From: Humibacillus xanthopallidus
GTDB taxonomy: Bacteria; Actinomycetota; Actinomycetes; Actinomycetales; Dermatophilaceae
Direction: 5' to 3'
DNA length: 64,000 nucleotides
Assembly: GCF_006717145.1 (NCBI RefSeq)
Contig: NZ_VFQF01000001.1
Location: 682,001-746,000, forward strand
The notes under the pieces are model-generated. The model was not told the DNA's origin, did not search any database, and was given only the letters and a program-made list of their open reading frames with translations. Positions 17,351 through 26,115 of this stretch are shown here, one piece after another (within the stretch, counting starts at the first letter, position 1; every line of letters starts with the position of its first letter). Made by a program: the position numbers and the translations under genes.

Positions 17351-17935
17351 TCAGGCCGGGTGGTCGCCCCGGGCGACCTGCGGCTTCGGCATGCGGGTGC
17401 GACGCATCTGGAAGGCCCGCATGATGGCGTACCACGCGTCGCCCTTCTCGGCCTGGCCGAACCTCGACTCGACCTTCGTGCGGGTGCGGCGCCACATGAG
17501 CAGGGCGTCGATGATCGCGACGAGGATGAGGCCGTAGACGAGGACGAAGACGGCCATGAGCGCCCAGCTCGCACGCACGAAGCTGAGCAGCAGCACGATG
17601 AGCATGACCGGCAGCATGAACTCGCCGATGTTCCAGCGGGCGTCGACGGTGTCGCGGATGAAGCGCCGGCGCGGGCCCTTGTCGCGGACCGGGAGGAACT
17701 TCTCGTCACCGGCCATCATGCCCGCGCGCTGCTTGGCCATCTGCTCGCGGCGCACCGCCTTGTCGCTCGAGCGGGCCGCCTTGCGGTCGGTGACGATGAG
17801 GGGACGCTTGTTGAGGGCCTCCTGCTCGCGACGCTTCGGCGTCGGGCGGTTCTTGGCGCCGGGGCGCGCCGAGTCCTGCTCGACGGGCGGGGCGAGCTCT
17901 TCGTTGAGGGTCTTCTTGCGTCCGAACACGGTCAC
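17351..17935 (-). CDS. DUF3043 membrane protein
   Basis: This 194-residue protein has a highly basic N-terminal half (KNRPTPKRREQEALNKRP, RKAARSSDKAVRREQMAKQR), two adjacent hydrophobic helices at about residues 110-150 and a basic tail. This is the DUF3043 layout widespread in actinobacteria. The start is ATG 17935. Function is unknown; the charge pattern suggests a membrane protein with cytosolic basic ends. Confidence 0.88.
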   Translation of the reverse strand: MTVFGRKKTLNEELAPPVEQDSARPGAKNRPTPKRREQEALNKRPLIVTDRKAARSSDKAVRREQMAKQRAGMMAGDEKFLPVRDKGPRRRFIRDTVDARWNIGEFMLPVMLIVLLLSFVRASWALMAVFVLVYGLILVAIIDALLMWRRTRTKVESRFGQAEKGDAWYAIMRAFQMRRTRMPKPQVARGDHPA

Positions 17936-18018
17936 ACTCTAAGCGGTAGGGCGAGCGCCTCCGGCATCGTGAGCGTGGGCGAGACGGCGGAGGGTGGGCC
18001 GCCCCCGCCTCAGGCGGG

Positions 18019-18603
18019 TCACGGGTGACCTGCCGGGGGCGTCGGTGTCTGCAGGGGGACGAAGCGGTAGTAGCCGTGCTCGCTCACCCGGGTCACGCCG
18101 CCCTCGAGGACGACGAGCGCCATGCGGCCGGCGACGGGCACCACGAGCCGGCCCGGGTCGGCGAGCTGGTCGACGAGCGCCTGGGGCAGGCGGCGGGCCT
18201 GTGCCGAGACGAGGATGCGGTCCCACGGGCCCTCGTCGGGCAGGCCGAGGACCGCGGGGTCGGCGGCGCGAGCCTGCGCCCACGGCATACCGGCCCCGGC
18301 GACGTTCTCGGCGCCCCACCGGGCGAGGTGAGGCTCGATCTCGACGCCGACGACGTGGCCGGCCCTGCCGACGAGGTGGCCCAGCAGGGCCGTCGTCCAC
18401 CCCGACCCGGACCCGACGTCGAGCACCCGCTGGCCCGGGTGGACGTCGAGCAGGCGCAGCATGTCGGCGACGGTGCGCGGCTGCGAGCACGTGCCGCCGT
18501 GGCCGATCGGCAGCGGCCCGTCGAAGCCGGCGCGGCTGCGCGTCCCGCGCGGCAGGAAACCCGACCGCGGGACGGTCTCGAAGGCGTCGTCGACGGCGTC
18601 CAC
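18019..18603 (-). CDS. pcm: Protein-L-isoaspartate O-methyltransferase-like protein
   Basis: SAM-dependent methyltransferase that repairs isoaspartyl residues. The length is 194 aa, close to Pcm. It shows SQPRTVADMLRLL, motif I VLDVGSGSGWTTALLG, GVEIEPHLARWG, and WDRILVSAQARRLPQALVDQL, a degenerate version of the family's DaIIVTAAAP segment. It starts at GTG 18603. It lies 20 bp downstream of the disrupted methyltransferase gene on the same strand. Confidence 0.85.
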   Translation of the reverse strand: MDAVDDAFETVPRSGFLPRGTRSRAGFDGPLPIGHGGTCSQPRTVADMLRLLDVHPGQRVLDVGSGSGWTTALLGHLVGRAGHVVGVEIEPHLARWGAENVAGAGMPWAQARAADPAVLGLPDEGPWDRILVSAQARRLPQALVDQLADPGRLVVPVAGRMALVVLEGGVTRVSEHGYYRFVPLQTPTPPAGHP

Positions 18604-18623
18604 CGTGTCAGTGAACCACCGGG

Positions 18624-19447
18624 TTACGCCGGCGCGGGCCGCCGTGGTCGGCGCGCGATGACGTGCAGGAGGGTCCCGAGGGCCCGGTAGGGGTCGGTGG
18701 CGCCCAGCCGCTCCTCGACGTCGAGCAGGGCCGCCAGCTCGTCACCGAGGGGTGCGGGCTGGTCGACCGGCACGTCGTCGGACGCGACGCGCACCCCGCC
18801 CCACACCTCGACCTCCAGACCGGCGGCCGTGCACGACGACGTCAGCGACTCCAGGGTGTCGGCGCGGGCATCGACGCCGATCTCGTTGCGGTAGAACGCA
18901 TCTCGACCCTCGGCTCGAGCAGCTGTGCTCTCGGCGAGCATCCGGGTCGCGGCCTGCCAGTCGTGGCGGGCGGCCGGTCGCCAGGCGAGCGAGTCGCCGT
19001 TGCGTGCGAGGACCGACAGCACGCCGCCTGGTGCGAGTCGGTCGGCCAGCGACCGGATCGCCGACCGGCTCTCGGGGAGATACATGAGCACCCCGTGGCA
19101 GAGCACGACGTCGAAGCTCGCCCGCTGCGTGGTCGCCGCCAGGCCGGCGAGGTCGCCACTCAGGAGGGTGACCCGGTCACGTGCCTGGTCGTCGAGGTCC
19201 GCAGCGGCGGCATCGAAGGCAGCGCGCATGCCCTCGTCGGGCTCGACGGCCGTCACGACGTGCCGAGCGCAGCGAGCCTTAGCGCCTGGGTGCCCTGACC
19301 GGCTCCGACGTCGAGCACGGTTGCGGGAGGCGCGGGCAGGTGCGGAGCCAGCTGCCGCGCCACGACCTCCTGGCGCACGACGTTGCGCAGGTTGCCGAGC
19401 CGTTGGAGCCAGGCGTCCTGGCCAGGGAGGAAGGAGTTGGCGGCCAT
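18624..19447 (-). pseudogene. SAM-dependent methyltransferase interrupted by a single-base frameshift
   Basis: The N-terminal part (MAANSFLPGQDAWLQRLG, from ATG 19447) reaches motif I VLDVGAGQGTQALRLAALG and then runs into a stop at 19253-19255. The rest of the fold (VVTAVEPDEGMRAAFDAA, then DVVLCHGVLMYLPE) continues in another frame to 18624. Restoring one base near 19260-19263 (GGCAC to GGCCAC) would join the halves as L-G-H-V-V-T-A-V-E, as such enzymes usually read. Either a true inactivating deletion or a sequencing error in a C-rich run is possible. The downstream part alone could be miscalled as a gene from GTG 19256 but would lack the SAM-binding loop. Confidence 0.82.
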
Positions 19448-19529
19448 GACGTCGAAACTAGCCGCGGCCCCTGACACGGGTGGGCGGCATACGGCCTCGG
19501 TGTCCGCCGCCATCGGTAGGGTCGCGGAT

Positions 19530-20906
19530 GTGACCGACGCAGCCCGCACCCCAGCCATCACCCCCGACGAGATCGAGCGGATCCGCGCCCGCGTGGCAGC
19601 GCTCATGCCGAAGGTGCGGGCAGACCTCGAGGCGCTCGTGCGCATCCCGAGCGTGTCGGCGAGCAGCTTCGACCAGTCGCACGTCGCCCGCAGCGCCGAA
19701 GCCGTGGCCGAGCTGCTGCGTGCCGAGGGGCTCGAGGTCGAGGTCGTCACCGAGGGCGGACGGCCTGCGGTCATCGGCCACGTCGACGGGCCCGAGGGTG
19801 CGCCGACGGTCACCCTGTATGCCCATCACGACGTGCAACCGCCCGGCGACGAGTCCGACTGGGACACAGCGCCTTTCGAGCTGACGGAGCGCGACGGGCG
19901 CCTCTACGGGCGCGGCGCTGCCGATGACAAGGCCGGCGTCATGGCCCACATCGCGGCGCTGCGCGCCCACTCCGGAGACCTGCCGGTGGGGCTGACGATC
20001 TTCGTCGAGGGCGAGGAGGAGTCGGGCTCCCCGTCCCTCGAGACGATCCTCGAGCGCCACGGCGACCGGCTCGCTGCCGACGCCATCGTCATCGCCGACT
20101 CGACCAACTGGGCCGTCGGCGCCCCAGCGCTGACGACGACCCTGCGCGGCGGCCTGCGGGCCGTTGTCACAGTGCGCACGCTCGACCACTCCGTGCATTC
20201 GGGAATGTACGGCGGCGCTGCCGTCGATGCCGTCACGGCCCTCGTGCGGCTGCTCTCGAGCCTGCACGACGACGACGGCTCCGTCGCGGTGGCCGGGCTC
20301 GACGCGGGGGAGGCCTCCGACCTCGACTACGACGAGGCGCGCTTCCGTGAGGAGAGCGGACTCCTGGACGGCGTCGACCTCATCGGCACCGGCTCGATCC
20401 TGTCGCGGCTCTGGACCAAGCCGTCGATCACGACGATCGGCATCGACGCCACCTCCATCGACAAGGCGTCCAACACGCTGGCCGCGTCGGCCGCAGCCAA
20501 GATCTCCGTGCGCCTCGCGCCGACCCAGGACCCTGTCGCGGCGTTCGCGCTCGTCAAGGCGCACCTCGAGAGCCACGCCCCGTGGGGGGCGCGGGTCGAG
20601 GTCGCGCTCGAGGAGAGTGGTCCCGGCTTCGCGGCCGACGCCGACGGGCCCGTCTACGACGAGGCAAGGGCCTCCTTCGCCGACGCGTGGGGGGTCGATC
20701 CCGTCGACATCGGGGTCGGCGGGTCGATCCCGTTCATCGCGAGCTTCGTCGAGCGCTTCCCCGACGCGGCGATCATCGTCACCGGCGTCGAGGACCCCGA
20801 CACCCGTGCCCACGGCGCCAACGAGTCGCTGCACCTCGGCGAGTTCGAGAAGGTGTGCGTGGCCGAGGCTGTCTTCCTCGCCCGCGTGGGTGCGCTGCAC
20901 GCCTGA
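19530..20906 (+). CDS. M20-family dipeptidase / metallopeptidase
   Basis: Zinc peptidase of the M20 (ArgE/DapE/carnosinase-like) family, 458 aa. Metal and catalytic motifs are visible: LYAHHDVQPPGD, then GRGAADDKAG, then EGEEESGSPS. The dimerisation domain has DHSVHSGMYGG, and the C-terminal metal His is in HGANESLHLGEF. The start is GTG 19530, since the open frame before it overlaps the divergent methyltransferase pseudogene. It is cytosolic and the precise substrate is unknown. Confidence 0.92.
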   Translation: MTDAARTPAITPDEIERIRARVAALMPKVRADLEALVRIPSVSASSFDQSHVARSAEAVAELLRAEGLEVEVVTEGGRPAVIGHVDGPEGAPTVTLYAHHDVQPPGDESDWDTAPFELTERDGRLYGRGAADDKAGVMAHIAALRAHSGDLPVGLTIFVEGEEESGSPSLETILERHGDRLAADAIVIADSTNWAVGAPALTTTLRGGLRAVVTVRTLDHSVHSGMYGGAAVDAVTALVRLLSSLHDDDGSVAVAGLDAGEASDLDYDEARFREESGLLDGVDLIGTGSILSRLWTKPSITTIGIDATSIDKASNTLAASAAAKISVRLAPTQDPVAAFALVKAHLESHAPWGARVEVALEESGPGFAADADGPVYDEARASFADAWGVDPVDIGVGGSIPFIASFVERFPDAAIIVTGVEDPDTRAHGANESLHLGEFEKVCVAEAVFLARVGALHA

Positions 20907-20959
20907 CGACCGCGGGTCTGCGGCTCGGCTGCCGCGAGGCGGGAGCTGAGCGGGCACCC

Positions 20960-20992
20960 GGCAACCAGTGGGCAATCGGTGGGCAACCAGGG
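20960..20992. repeat. Three tandem 11-bp units
   Basis: Units GGCAACCAGTG, GGCAATCGGTG and GGCAACCAGGG lie head to tail just past the M20 peptidase gene and before the convergent metallophosphoesterase. No function is evident. Confidence 0.55.
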
Positions 20993-20995
20993 GGC

Positions 20996-21766
20996 TCAGG
21001 ACGGCGGCGGGAAGGCCGAGCCGCGGTAGACCTGCTCGCGCAGCTCGAGCGCGTAGGCCTCGACGTCGGGCATGCCGAGGTCACGGGCGACCGCGATCTC
21101 GGCCTCGACGTCGTAGGGCACGCGCACGAAGGTGATCGACACCCCGGGGCTCCCCGGCTCCGCCGTGCTCTCCTCGCCGTCGATCTCGCCTTCGAGGACG
21201 ACGTAGGGCGCTCCCGGCGCGTCGAGCGGGTTGCCGACCGACCCGGCGTTGAAGAGGGTCAGGCCGAGGTCCACCTCGAGAAAGGTGCCGTGGATGTCGC
21301 CGTAGCCGACCACCGTCGGGGTCGGCCCGTCACCGGTGAAGTCCGTGTTGGTGAACATCCCCCGGAACTCCTCCTCGGTGTGGTGGTAGTTGACGCGGTG
21401 GAACTCGTGCACCTGGGAGGCGTGGAAGAGGCGGACGTGCTGACCGCCCATGACGAGGTCGTGGGTGTTCGGCAAGGAGAGCAGCCATGCCCGGTCGTCG
21501 GTGCTCAGCTCGTCGTGCGTCCACTGCGCCGCCGGCCAGAGCTGGGTCTCGTCGCGCGCGATGAACGTGTCCCAGTTGCCGCGGACCGTGACCTCGCACC
21601 GCTCCCTCGTGAGCGCGATCGCCGCGGAGCCGCGCGGTCCCTTGCCGACGACGTCGCCGAGGTTGACGATGCGGGTGATCCCGCGCGCCTCGATGTCGGC
21701 GAGCACTGCCTCGAACGCGGTCGTGTTGCCGTGCACGTCGGAGACGACGGCGATGCGGCCCGGCAT
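20996..21766 (-). CDS. Calcineurin-like metallophosphoesterase (YfcE/ApaH-type fold)
   Basis: The 256-residue protein shows the metallophosphoesterase signatures in order: DVHGN near the N-terminus (IAVVSDVHGNTTAFEAVL), GDVVGKGP, RGNWD, a metal-binding His in RLFHASQ, and GYGDIHG/NAGSVGNP. The start is ATG 21766 (MPGRIAVVSD). It lies 8 bp downstream of nadA on the same strand. Likely a phosphodiesterase or phosphatase; substrate unknown. Confidence 0.88.
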   Translation of the reverse strand: MPGRIAVVSDVHGNTTAFEAVLADIEARGITRIVNLGDVVGKGPRGSAAIALTRERCEVTVRGNWDTFIARDETQLWPAAQWTHDELSTDDRAWLLSLPNTHDLVMGGQHVRLFHASQVHEFHRVNYHHTEEEFRGMFTNTDFTGDGPTPTVVGYGDIHGTFLEVDLGLTLFNAGSVGNPLDAPGAPYVVLEGEIDGEESTAEPGSPGVSITFVRVPYDVEAEIAVARDLGMPDVEAYALELREQVYRGSAFPPPS

Positions 21767-21774
21767 CGAGGCAG

Positions 21775-22977
21775 TCAGTCCTTGTGGGTCGTGCCGGGCA
21801 GGGCGAGCATCCGGTCGAGCGCGGCGCGCGCCTCGGCGGCGACGGTCGGGTCGACGCGGATCGGGTTGACGACGCGCCCGTCGACGAGCGACTCGAGGGC
21901 CCACACGAGGTGGGGCAGGTCGATGCGGTTCATCGTCGAGCAGTAGCAGACGTTCTTCTCGAGGAAGGCGATGCGCTGCTCGGGGAACTGCCTCGCGAGG
22001 CGGCGCACGAGGTTGAGCTCGGTGCCGACGACCCACGACGTGCCGGCCGGGGCGGCGGCGATGGTCTGGATGATCTTCTCGGTCGAGCCCACCTCGTCGG
22101 CCAGCTCGACGACCTCGTACTGGCACTCGGGGTGGACGATGACCTTGACGCCCGGGATCTCGCGCCGGGCGGTCTCCACCGCGTCGACCGAGAAGCGGCC
22201 GTGCACGGAGCAGTGCCCGCGCCACAGGATCATCCGGGCCCGGTCGAGCTGCTCACGGGTCAGGCCACCGTTCGGACGGTGCGGGTCCCAGACGACGCAG
22301 TCGTCGAGCGAGAGACCGAGCTCGCGGACGGCGGTGTTGCGGCCGAGGTGCTGGTCGGGCAGGAAGAGCACCTTGCCGGTGCCCTCGACGCCGCCCACCT
22401 GCTCGAAGGCCCAGTCGAGGGCCGTGCGCGCGTTCGAGCTTGTGCAGATCGTGCCGCCGTGCCGCCCGGTGAAGGCCTTGATGGCGGCCGAGGAGTTCAT
22501 GTAGGTGACGGGGATGGTCGCGTCTGCCACCCCGGCGGCGGCGAGCTGCTCCCAGCAGTCCTCGACCTGGGCGATGGCGGCCATGTCGGCCATCGAGCAG
22601 CCGGCGGCGAGGTCGGGCAGGATCACGGTCTGCTCGTCGCTCGTCAGGATGTCGGCCGACTCGGCCATGAAGTGCACGCCGCAGAAGACGATGTAGGGCG
22701 CGTCCGGCCGCCCAGCCGCGTCGCGCGCGAGCTTGAAGGAGTCACCGGTGACGTCGGCGAACTCGATGACCTCGTCGCGCTGGTAGTGGTGCCCGAGGAC
22801 GAAGACCCGGTCGCCGAGGGCGGCCTTGGCCGCGCGCGCCCGCGCCACGAGGTCCGGGTCGGAGGGCGAGGGCAGCTCGCCTGGGCACTCGACACCGCGC
22901 TCCGTGTGCAGGTCGGTGCCCTGCCCGAGCACGAGCAGGGGCAGCGGGGCCGGTGCCGAGGCGGTGTCGGTGGTCAT
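21775..22977 (-). CDS. nadA: Quinolinate synthase
   Basis: Condenses iminoaspartate and dihydroxyacetone phosphate to quinolinate for NAD synthesis, using a [4Fe-4S] cluster. The length is 400 aa. Three cluster-ligand cysteines are in VFCGVHFMAESA, HPECQYEVVEL and EKNVCYCSTMNR. Other landmarks are LGHHYQRDE and YMNSSAAIKAF. The start is ATG 22977 (MTTDTASAP); an extension to 23052 would run into the palindromic repeat array. No nadB or nadC is in the window. Confidence 0.96.
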   Translation of the reverse strand: MTTDTASAPAPLPLLVLGQGTDLHTERGVECPGELPSPSDPDLVARARAAKAALGDRVFVLGHHYQRDEVIEFADVTGDSFKLARDAAGRPDAPYIVFCGVHFMAESADILTSDEQTVILPDLAAGCSMADMAAIAQVEDCWEQLAAAGVADATIPVTYMNSSAAIKAFTGRHGGTICTSSNARTALDWAFEQVGGVEGTGKVLFLPDQHLGRNTAVRELGLSLDDCVVWDPHRPNGGLTREQLDRARMILWRGHCSVHGRFSVDAVETARREIPGVKVIVHPECQYEVVELADEVGSTEKIIQTIAAAPAGTSWVVGTELNLVRRLARQFPEQRIAFLEKNVCYCSTMNRIDLPHLVWALESLVDGRVVNPIRVDPTVAAEARAALDRMLALPGTTHKD

Positions 22978-23010
22978 GCCCAGATCGTATGCCGTCCGGC
23001 CCCCACCCCC

Positions 23011-23258
23011 GATTCGAGGGGATACCGCCACCGACGTCAGGCCCGGGATCACCTCGAACGGTCCGGCCCCTACCCCCGATTCGAGGTGATTCCGCCACCG
23101 ACGTCAGGTCCGGGATCACCTCGAACCGGGGGAGTGGCGGGCGCGAGTGGAGGTGATACCGCCACCGACGTCAGGACCGGGATCACCTCGAACCGGGGAG
23201 CGGCGGGCGCGAGTGGAGGTGATGCCGCCACCGACGTCAGGACCGGGATCACCTCGAA
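23011..23258. repeat. Array of four palindromic REP-like elements, 66-67 bp period
   Basis: Four ~48-bp elements at about 23011-23058, 23078-23125, 23145-23192 and 23211-23258 share GAGGTGAT...CCGCCACCGACGTCAGG...CGGGATCACCTCGAA. The outer GAGGTGAT and ATCACCTC are inverted repeats, so each can form a hairpin. Element ends recur every 67, 67 and 66 bp. The array fills the gap between the divergent nadA and glycerate kinase genes, which otherwise holds no gene. Confidence 0.85.
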
Positions 23259-23313
23259 CCGGGGGTTGGGCGGCGGGGCGGGGATGGGTGCCGGGGATGG
23301 GAGGATCTGGCTC

Positions 23314-24480
23314 GTGCACGTCGTCATCGCCCCGGACTGCTACACCGGATCGCTCACCGCCAGCCAGGCGGCCGACGCGATCGCCGAGGGCTGGGCCCGC
23401 ACGGCGCCGCACGATGTCCTCTCGCGCGTCCCCCTCTCCGACGGTGGCCCCGGTTTCGTCGACGTGCTCTCCGCCAACCTGCGCGGCGAGGTGCGGGCGG
23501 TCGTGACGACCGACCCGCTCGGGCGGGAGGTGCCCGCGACGCTCCTGCTCGTCGACGACGACGGCGGCCCGACGGCATACCTCGAGTCGGCGCAGGCGGC
23601 CGGGCTGCACCTGCTCGCCCCCGACGAGCGCGACCCCACCCGCACCACGACCCTCGGGGTCGGCACGCTGCTCCTCGCCGCGCTCGACGCCGGCGCCCGG
23701 CGCGTCGTCATCGGCCTCGGCGGCTCGGGCACCAACGACGCGGGCGCCGGGCTGCTCGCGGCGCTCGGGGTCGGGCCGGTCGACCGACTGGCCCTCGGCG
23801 GCCTGGCCCTCGCCGACGTCGCAGAGCGCGACGTCGAGGGGCTCGACGTCGCGCGGGAGCGCCTGCGCGGCACCGACCTCGTCATCGCGAGCGACGTCGA
23901 CTCCCCGCTGCTCGGTCTCAAGGGTGCGAGCGCCGTCTTCGGGCCCCAGAAGGGCGCCTCGGAGCAGGACGCCCAGCGCCTGGAGAACGCCCTGGGCCAC
24001 TTCGCGAGCATCGTCGCGCGGGTGCGGCCGCCGGCAAAGGACCTGCTCACGGGCACCCTCATCAGGCCGGAGCGCCAGCCGGGCGCCGGAGCTGCGGGCG
24101 GGCTCGGCTACGCGTTGCACCTGCTCGGCGCGCGTCAGGTCTCCGGCGTCGGCGCCGTGCTCGACGCGGTCGGCTTCGGTCTCGTGCTCGCGACCGCCGA
24201 CCTCGTCGTCACGGGGGAGGGCCGCTTCGACTGGCAGTCGCTGCGGGGCAAGGTCGTTGTCGGCGTCGCCGAGGCGGCCGCGCGGCTCGGCATCCCGGCC
24301 ATCGCGATCCCCGGCCAGTCGCTCGTCGGCCGGCGAGAGGCCATGACCGCCGGGCTCTCCGGCGTGTATGCCGTCGCCGAGCGTCCGCAGCAGGTGGCCG
24401 ACGCGCTCGCCGACCCCGTGGGGACCCTCGCGGCCCGCGCGGCCCGTGTCGCCCGCACGTGGTCACCTCGCCCTGCGTGA
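23314..24480 (+). CDS. Glycerate kinase (GarK/GlxK family)
   Basis: Phosphorylates D-glycerate. The 388-residue protein has IAPDCYTGSLTASQAADAI, the family's [30 protein letters not shown] and VVTGEGRFDWQSLRGKV. The start GTG 23314 (MHVVIAPD) is preceded by GGGAGG; the open frame upstream covers nadA antisense and the repeat array. It stands alone, divergent from nadA. Confidence 0.93.
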   Translation: MHVVIAPDCYTGSLTASQAADAIAEGWARTAPHDVLSRVPLSDGGPGFVDVLSANLRGEVRAVVTTDPLGREVPATLLLVDDDGGPTAYLESAQAAGLHLLAPDERDPTRTTTLGVGTLLLAALDAGARRVVIGLGGSGTNDAGAGLLAALGVGPVDRLALGGLALADVAERDVEGLDVARERLRGTDLVIASDVDSPLLGLKGASAVFGPQKGASEQDAQRLENALGHFASIVARVRPPAKDLLTGTLIRPERQPGAGAAGGLGYALHLLGARQVSGVGAVLDAVGFGLVLATADLVVTGEGRFDWQSLRGKVVVGVAEAAARLGIPAIAIPGQSLVGRREAMTAGLSGVYAVAERPQQVADALADPVGTLAARAARVARTWSPRPA

Positions 24481-24609
24481 GCCTCTCCGATCGGGGCTGG
24501 ATGCGCGCATCCGGCGGCCTGCGTCGTATCCTGAACGAGCCGGGAACACTTCCGGTAGTGCGTGGGTTGTCACTCCTGACCCACGCTCCACGACGTGAAG
24601 GACCAACAC

Positions 24610-24987
24610 ATGAGTGTCGAGACGAACGCTTCTCCCGCCGAGGTGCAGACCGAGGCTCCCGCCCACGGTGTCGTCCTCACCGACGTCGCCGCCACGAAGG
24701 TCAAGAGCCTGCTCGAGCAGGAGGGTCGCGACGACCTCCGCCTGCGGGTCGGCGTCCAGCCCGGCGGCTGCTCCGGCCTGATCTACCAGCTCTACTTCGA
24801 CGAGCGCACCCTCGACGGTGACCTCGTGCGCGACTTCGACGGTGTCGAGGTCGTCGTCGACCGGATGAGCTCGCCCTACCTCGAGGGCGCGACCATCGAC
24901 TTCGCCGACACGATCGAGAAGCAGGGCTTCACGATCGACAACCCCAACGCCGGCAGCAGCTGCGCCTGCGGCGACTCGTTCAACTGA
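24610..24987 (+). CDS. erpA: HesB/IscA-type iron-sulfur cluster insertion protein
   Basis: A-type carrier delivering Fe-S clusters to apoproteins. The 125-residue protein has the three ligand cysteines in GGCSGL (C54) and SSCACGDSF (C118, C120), and the central YQLYFDE. The ATG at 24610 follows GAAGGA; the in-frame GTG 15 nt upstream would put the start inside that ribosome binding site. The nearby nadA (a [4Fe-4S] enzyme) is a plausible client. ErpA and IscA subtypes cannot be separated with confidence. Confidence 0.9.
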   Translation: MSVETNASPAEVQTEAPAHGVVLTDVAATKVKSLLEQEGRDDLRLRVGVQPGGCSGLIYQLYFDERTLDGDLVRDFDGVEVVVDRMSSPYLEGATIDFADTIEKQGFTIDNPNAGSSCACGDSFN

Positions 24988-25020
24988 CGAGACCCGTCCA
25001 GCTGGCCGACCAGCACCACC

Positions 25021-25053
25021 CGAAGGGCCCGACCGTCACGGTCGGGCCCTTCG
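25021..25053. terminator. Perfect 16-bp stem hairpin after erpA
   Basis: The arms 25021-25036 and 25038-25053 are fully complementary around a single centre base (the real loop must open a few pairs). It lies 33 nt past the erpA stop and 17 nt before the adoK start, so it probably ends the erpA transcript. Confidence 0.8.
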
Positions 25054-25070
25054 CGCGCTAGGTTTCCGGT

Positions 25071-26057
25071 GTGCAGATCGCCATCGCCGGATCCATCGCC
25101 ACCGACCACCTCATGACGTTCGAGGGCTCCTTCAAGGACTCCCTCGTCGTCGAGCAGCTCGACAAGATCTCGCTCTCCTTCCTCACCGGGGACCTCCAGG
25201 TGCGGCGCGGGGGAGTGGCTGCAAACATCGCCTTCGGCATGGCAGGCCTCGGGCTGCGCCCGATCCTCGTCGGCGCGGTCGGTGAGGACTTCGCCGACTA
25301 CCGGTCCTGGCTCGAGCGGCACGGCGTCGACTGCACCTCGGTGCACTACTCCGAGAGCCAGCACACGGCCCGCTTCATCTGCACGACCGACAACGACATG
25401 GCCCAGATCGCGACCTTCTACGCCGGGGCCATGAGCGAGGCCCGCGACATCGAGCTCGCCCCGGTCGCCGACCGCGTCGGCGGGCTCGACCTCGTGCTCG
25501 TCGGCGCCGACGACCCCGAGGCGATGGCCCGTCACACCGAGGAGTGCCGCTCGCGGGGCATCCCGTTCATCGCCGACCCCTCCCAGCAGCTCGCCTTCTC
25601 CGACGGCGAGGGCATCCGCGGGCTCATCGACGGCGCGACGATCCTCTTCACCAACGAGTACGAGGCCCACCTCACCGAGCAGAAGACCGGGTGGGACCAC
25701 GACGAGATCCTCTCGCGCGTCGGCACGCGGGTCATCACCCGCGGCTCCGGCGGCGTGACCATCCACCGCAAGGACGAGGAGACGATCACCGTCCCCGTCG
25801 CCCGCGAGGTGCGCCGCGCCGACCCGACGGGCGTCGGCGACGCCTTCCGCGCCGGCTTCCTCACCGGCCTCGCCGCGGGGCTGACCACCCGCCGGTGCGC
25901 CGAGCTCGGCTCGATGCTCGCGACCTACGTCATCGAGACGGTGGGCACCCAGGAGTACGTCCTCAGCAAGGCGCACTTCCTCGCGCGTCTCACCGAGGCC
26001 TACGGCCCGGAGTCGGCTGCCGACATCGAGCCGCACATCGTCTGCCACCGGCCGTAG
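25071..26057 (+). CDS. adoK: Adenosine kinase (PfkB family)
   Basis: Phosphorylates adenosine for purine salvage. The 328-residue protein is close throughout to the mycobacterial AdoK type: IAGSIATDHLM at the N-terminus, SFLTGDL, RRGGVAANIAFG, FADYRSWLERHGVD, GAMSEARDIEL, ADPSQQLA and the anion-hole/catalytic DPTGVGDAFRAGFLTG. It starts at GTG 25071, directly after the erpA terminator. Annotation as a generic carbohydrate kinase is less specific than the sequence allows. Confidence 0.9.
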   Translation: MQIAIAGSIATDHLMTFEGSFKDSLVVEQLDKISLSFLTGDLQVRRGGVAANIAFGMAGLGLRPILVGAVGEDFADYRSWLERHGVDCTSVHYSESQHTARFICTTDNDMAQIATFYAGAMSEARDIELAPVADRVGGLDLVLVGADDPEAMARHTEECRSRGIPFIADPSQQLAFSDGEGIRGLIDGATILFTNEYEAHLTEQKTGWDHDEILSRVGTRVITRGSGGVTIHRKDEETITVPVAREVRRADPTGVGDAFRAGFLTGLAAGLTTRRCAELGSMLATYVIETVGTQEYVLSKAHFLARLTEAYGPESAADIEPHIVCHRP

Positions 26058-26115
26058 TCGCCCCCAGCCCATTCGGCCGACCCCGACCCCGACCGCTCTC
26101 GACGCGAGCCACGCC

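Noticed and set aside
18624-19256. Intact short methyltransferase from GTG 19256
   Set aside because: It would lack the SAM-binding motif I, which lies just upstream in another frame; a frameshifted gene explains both parts.
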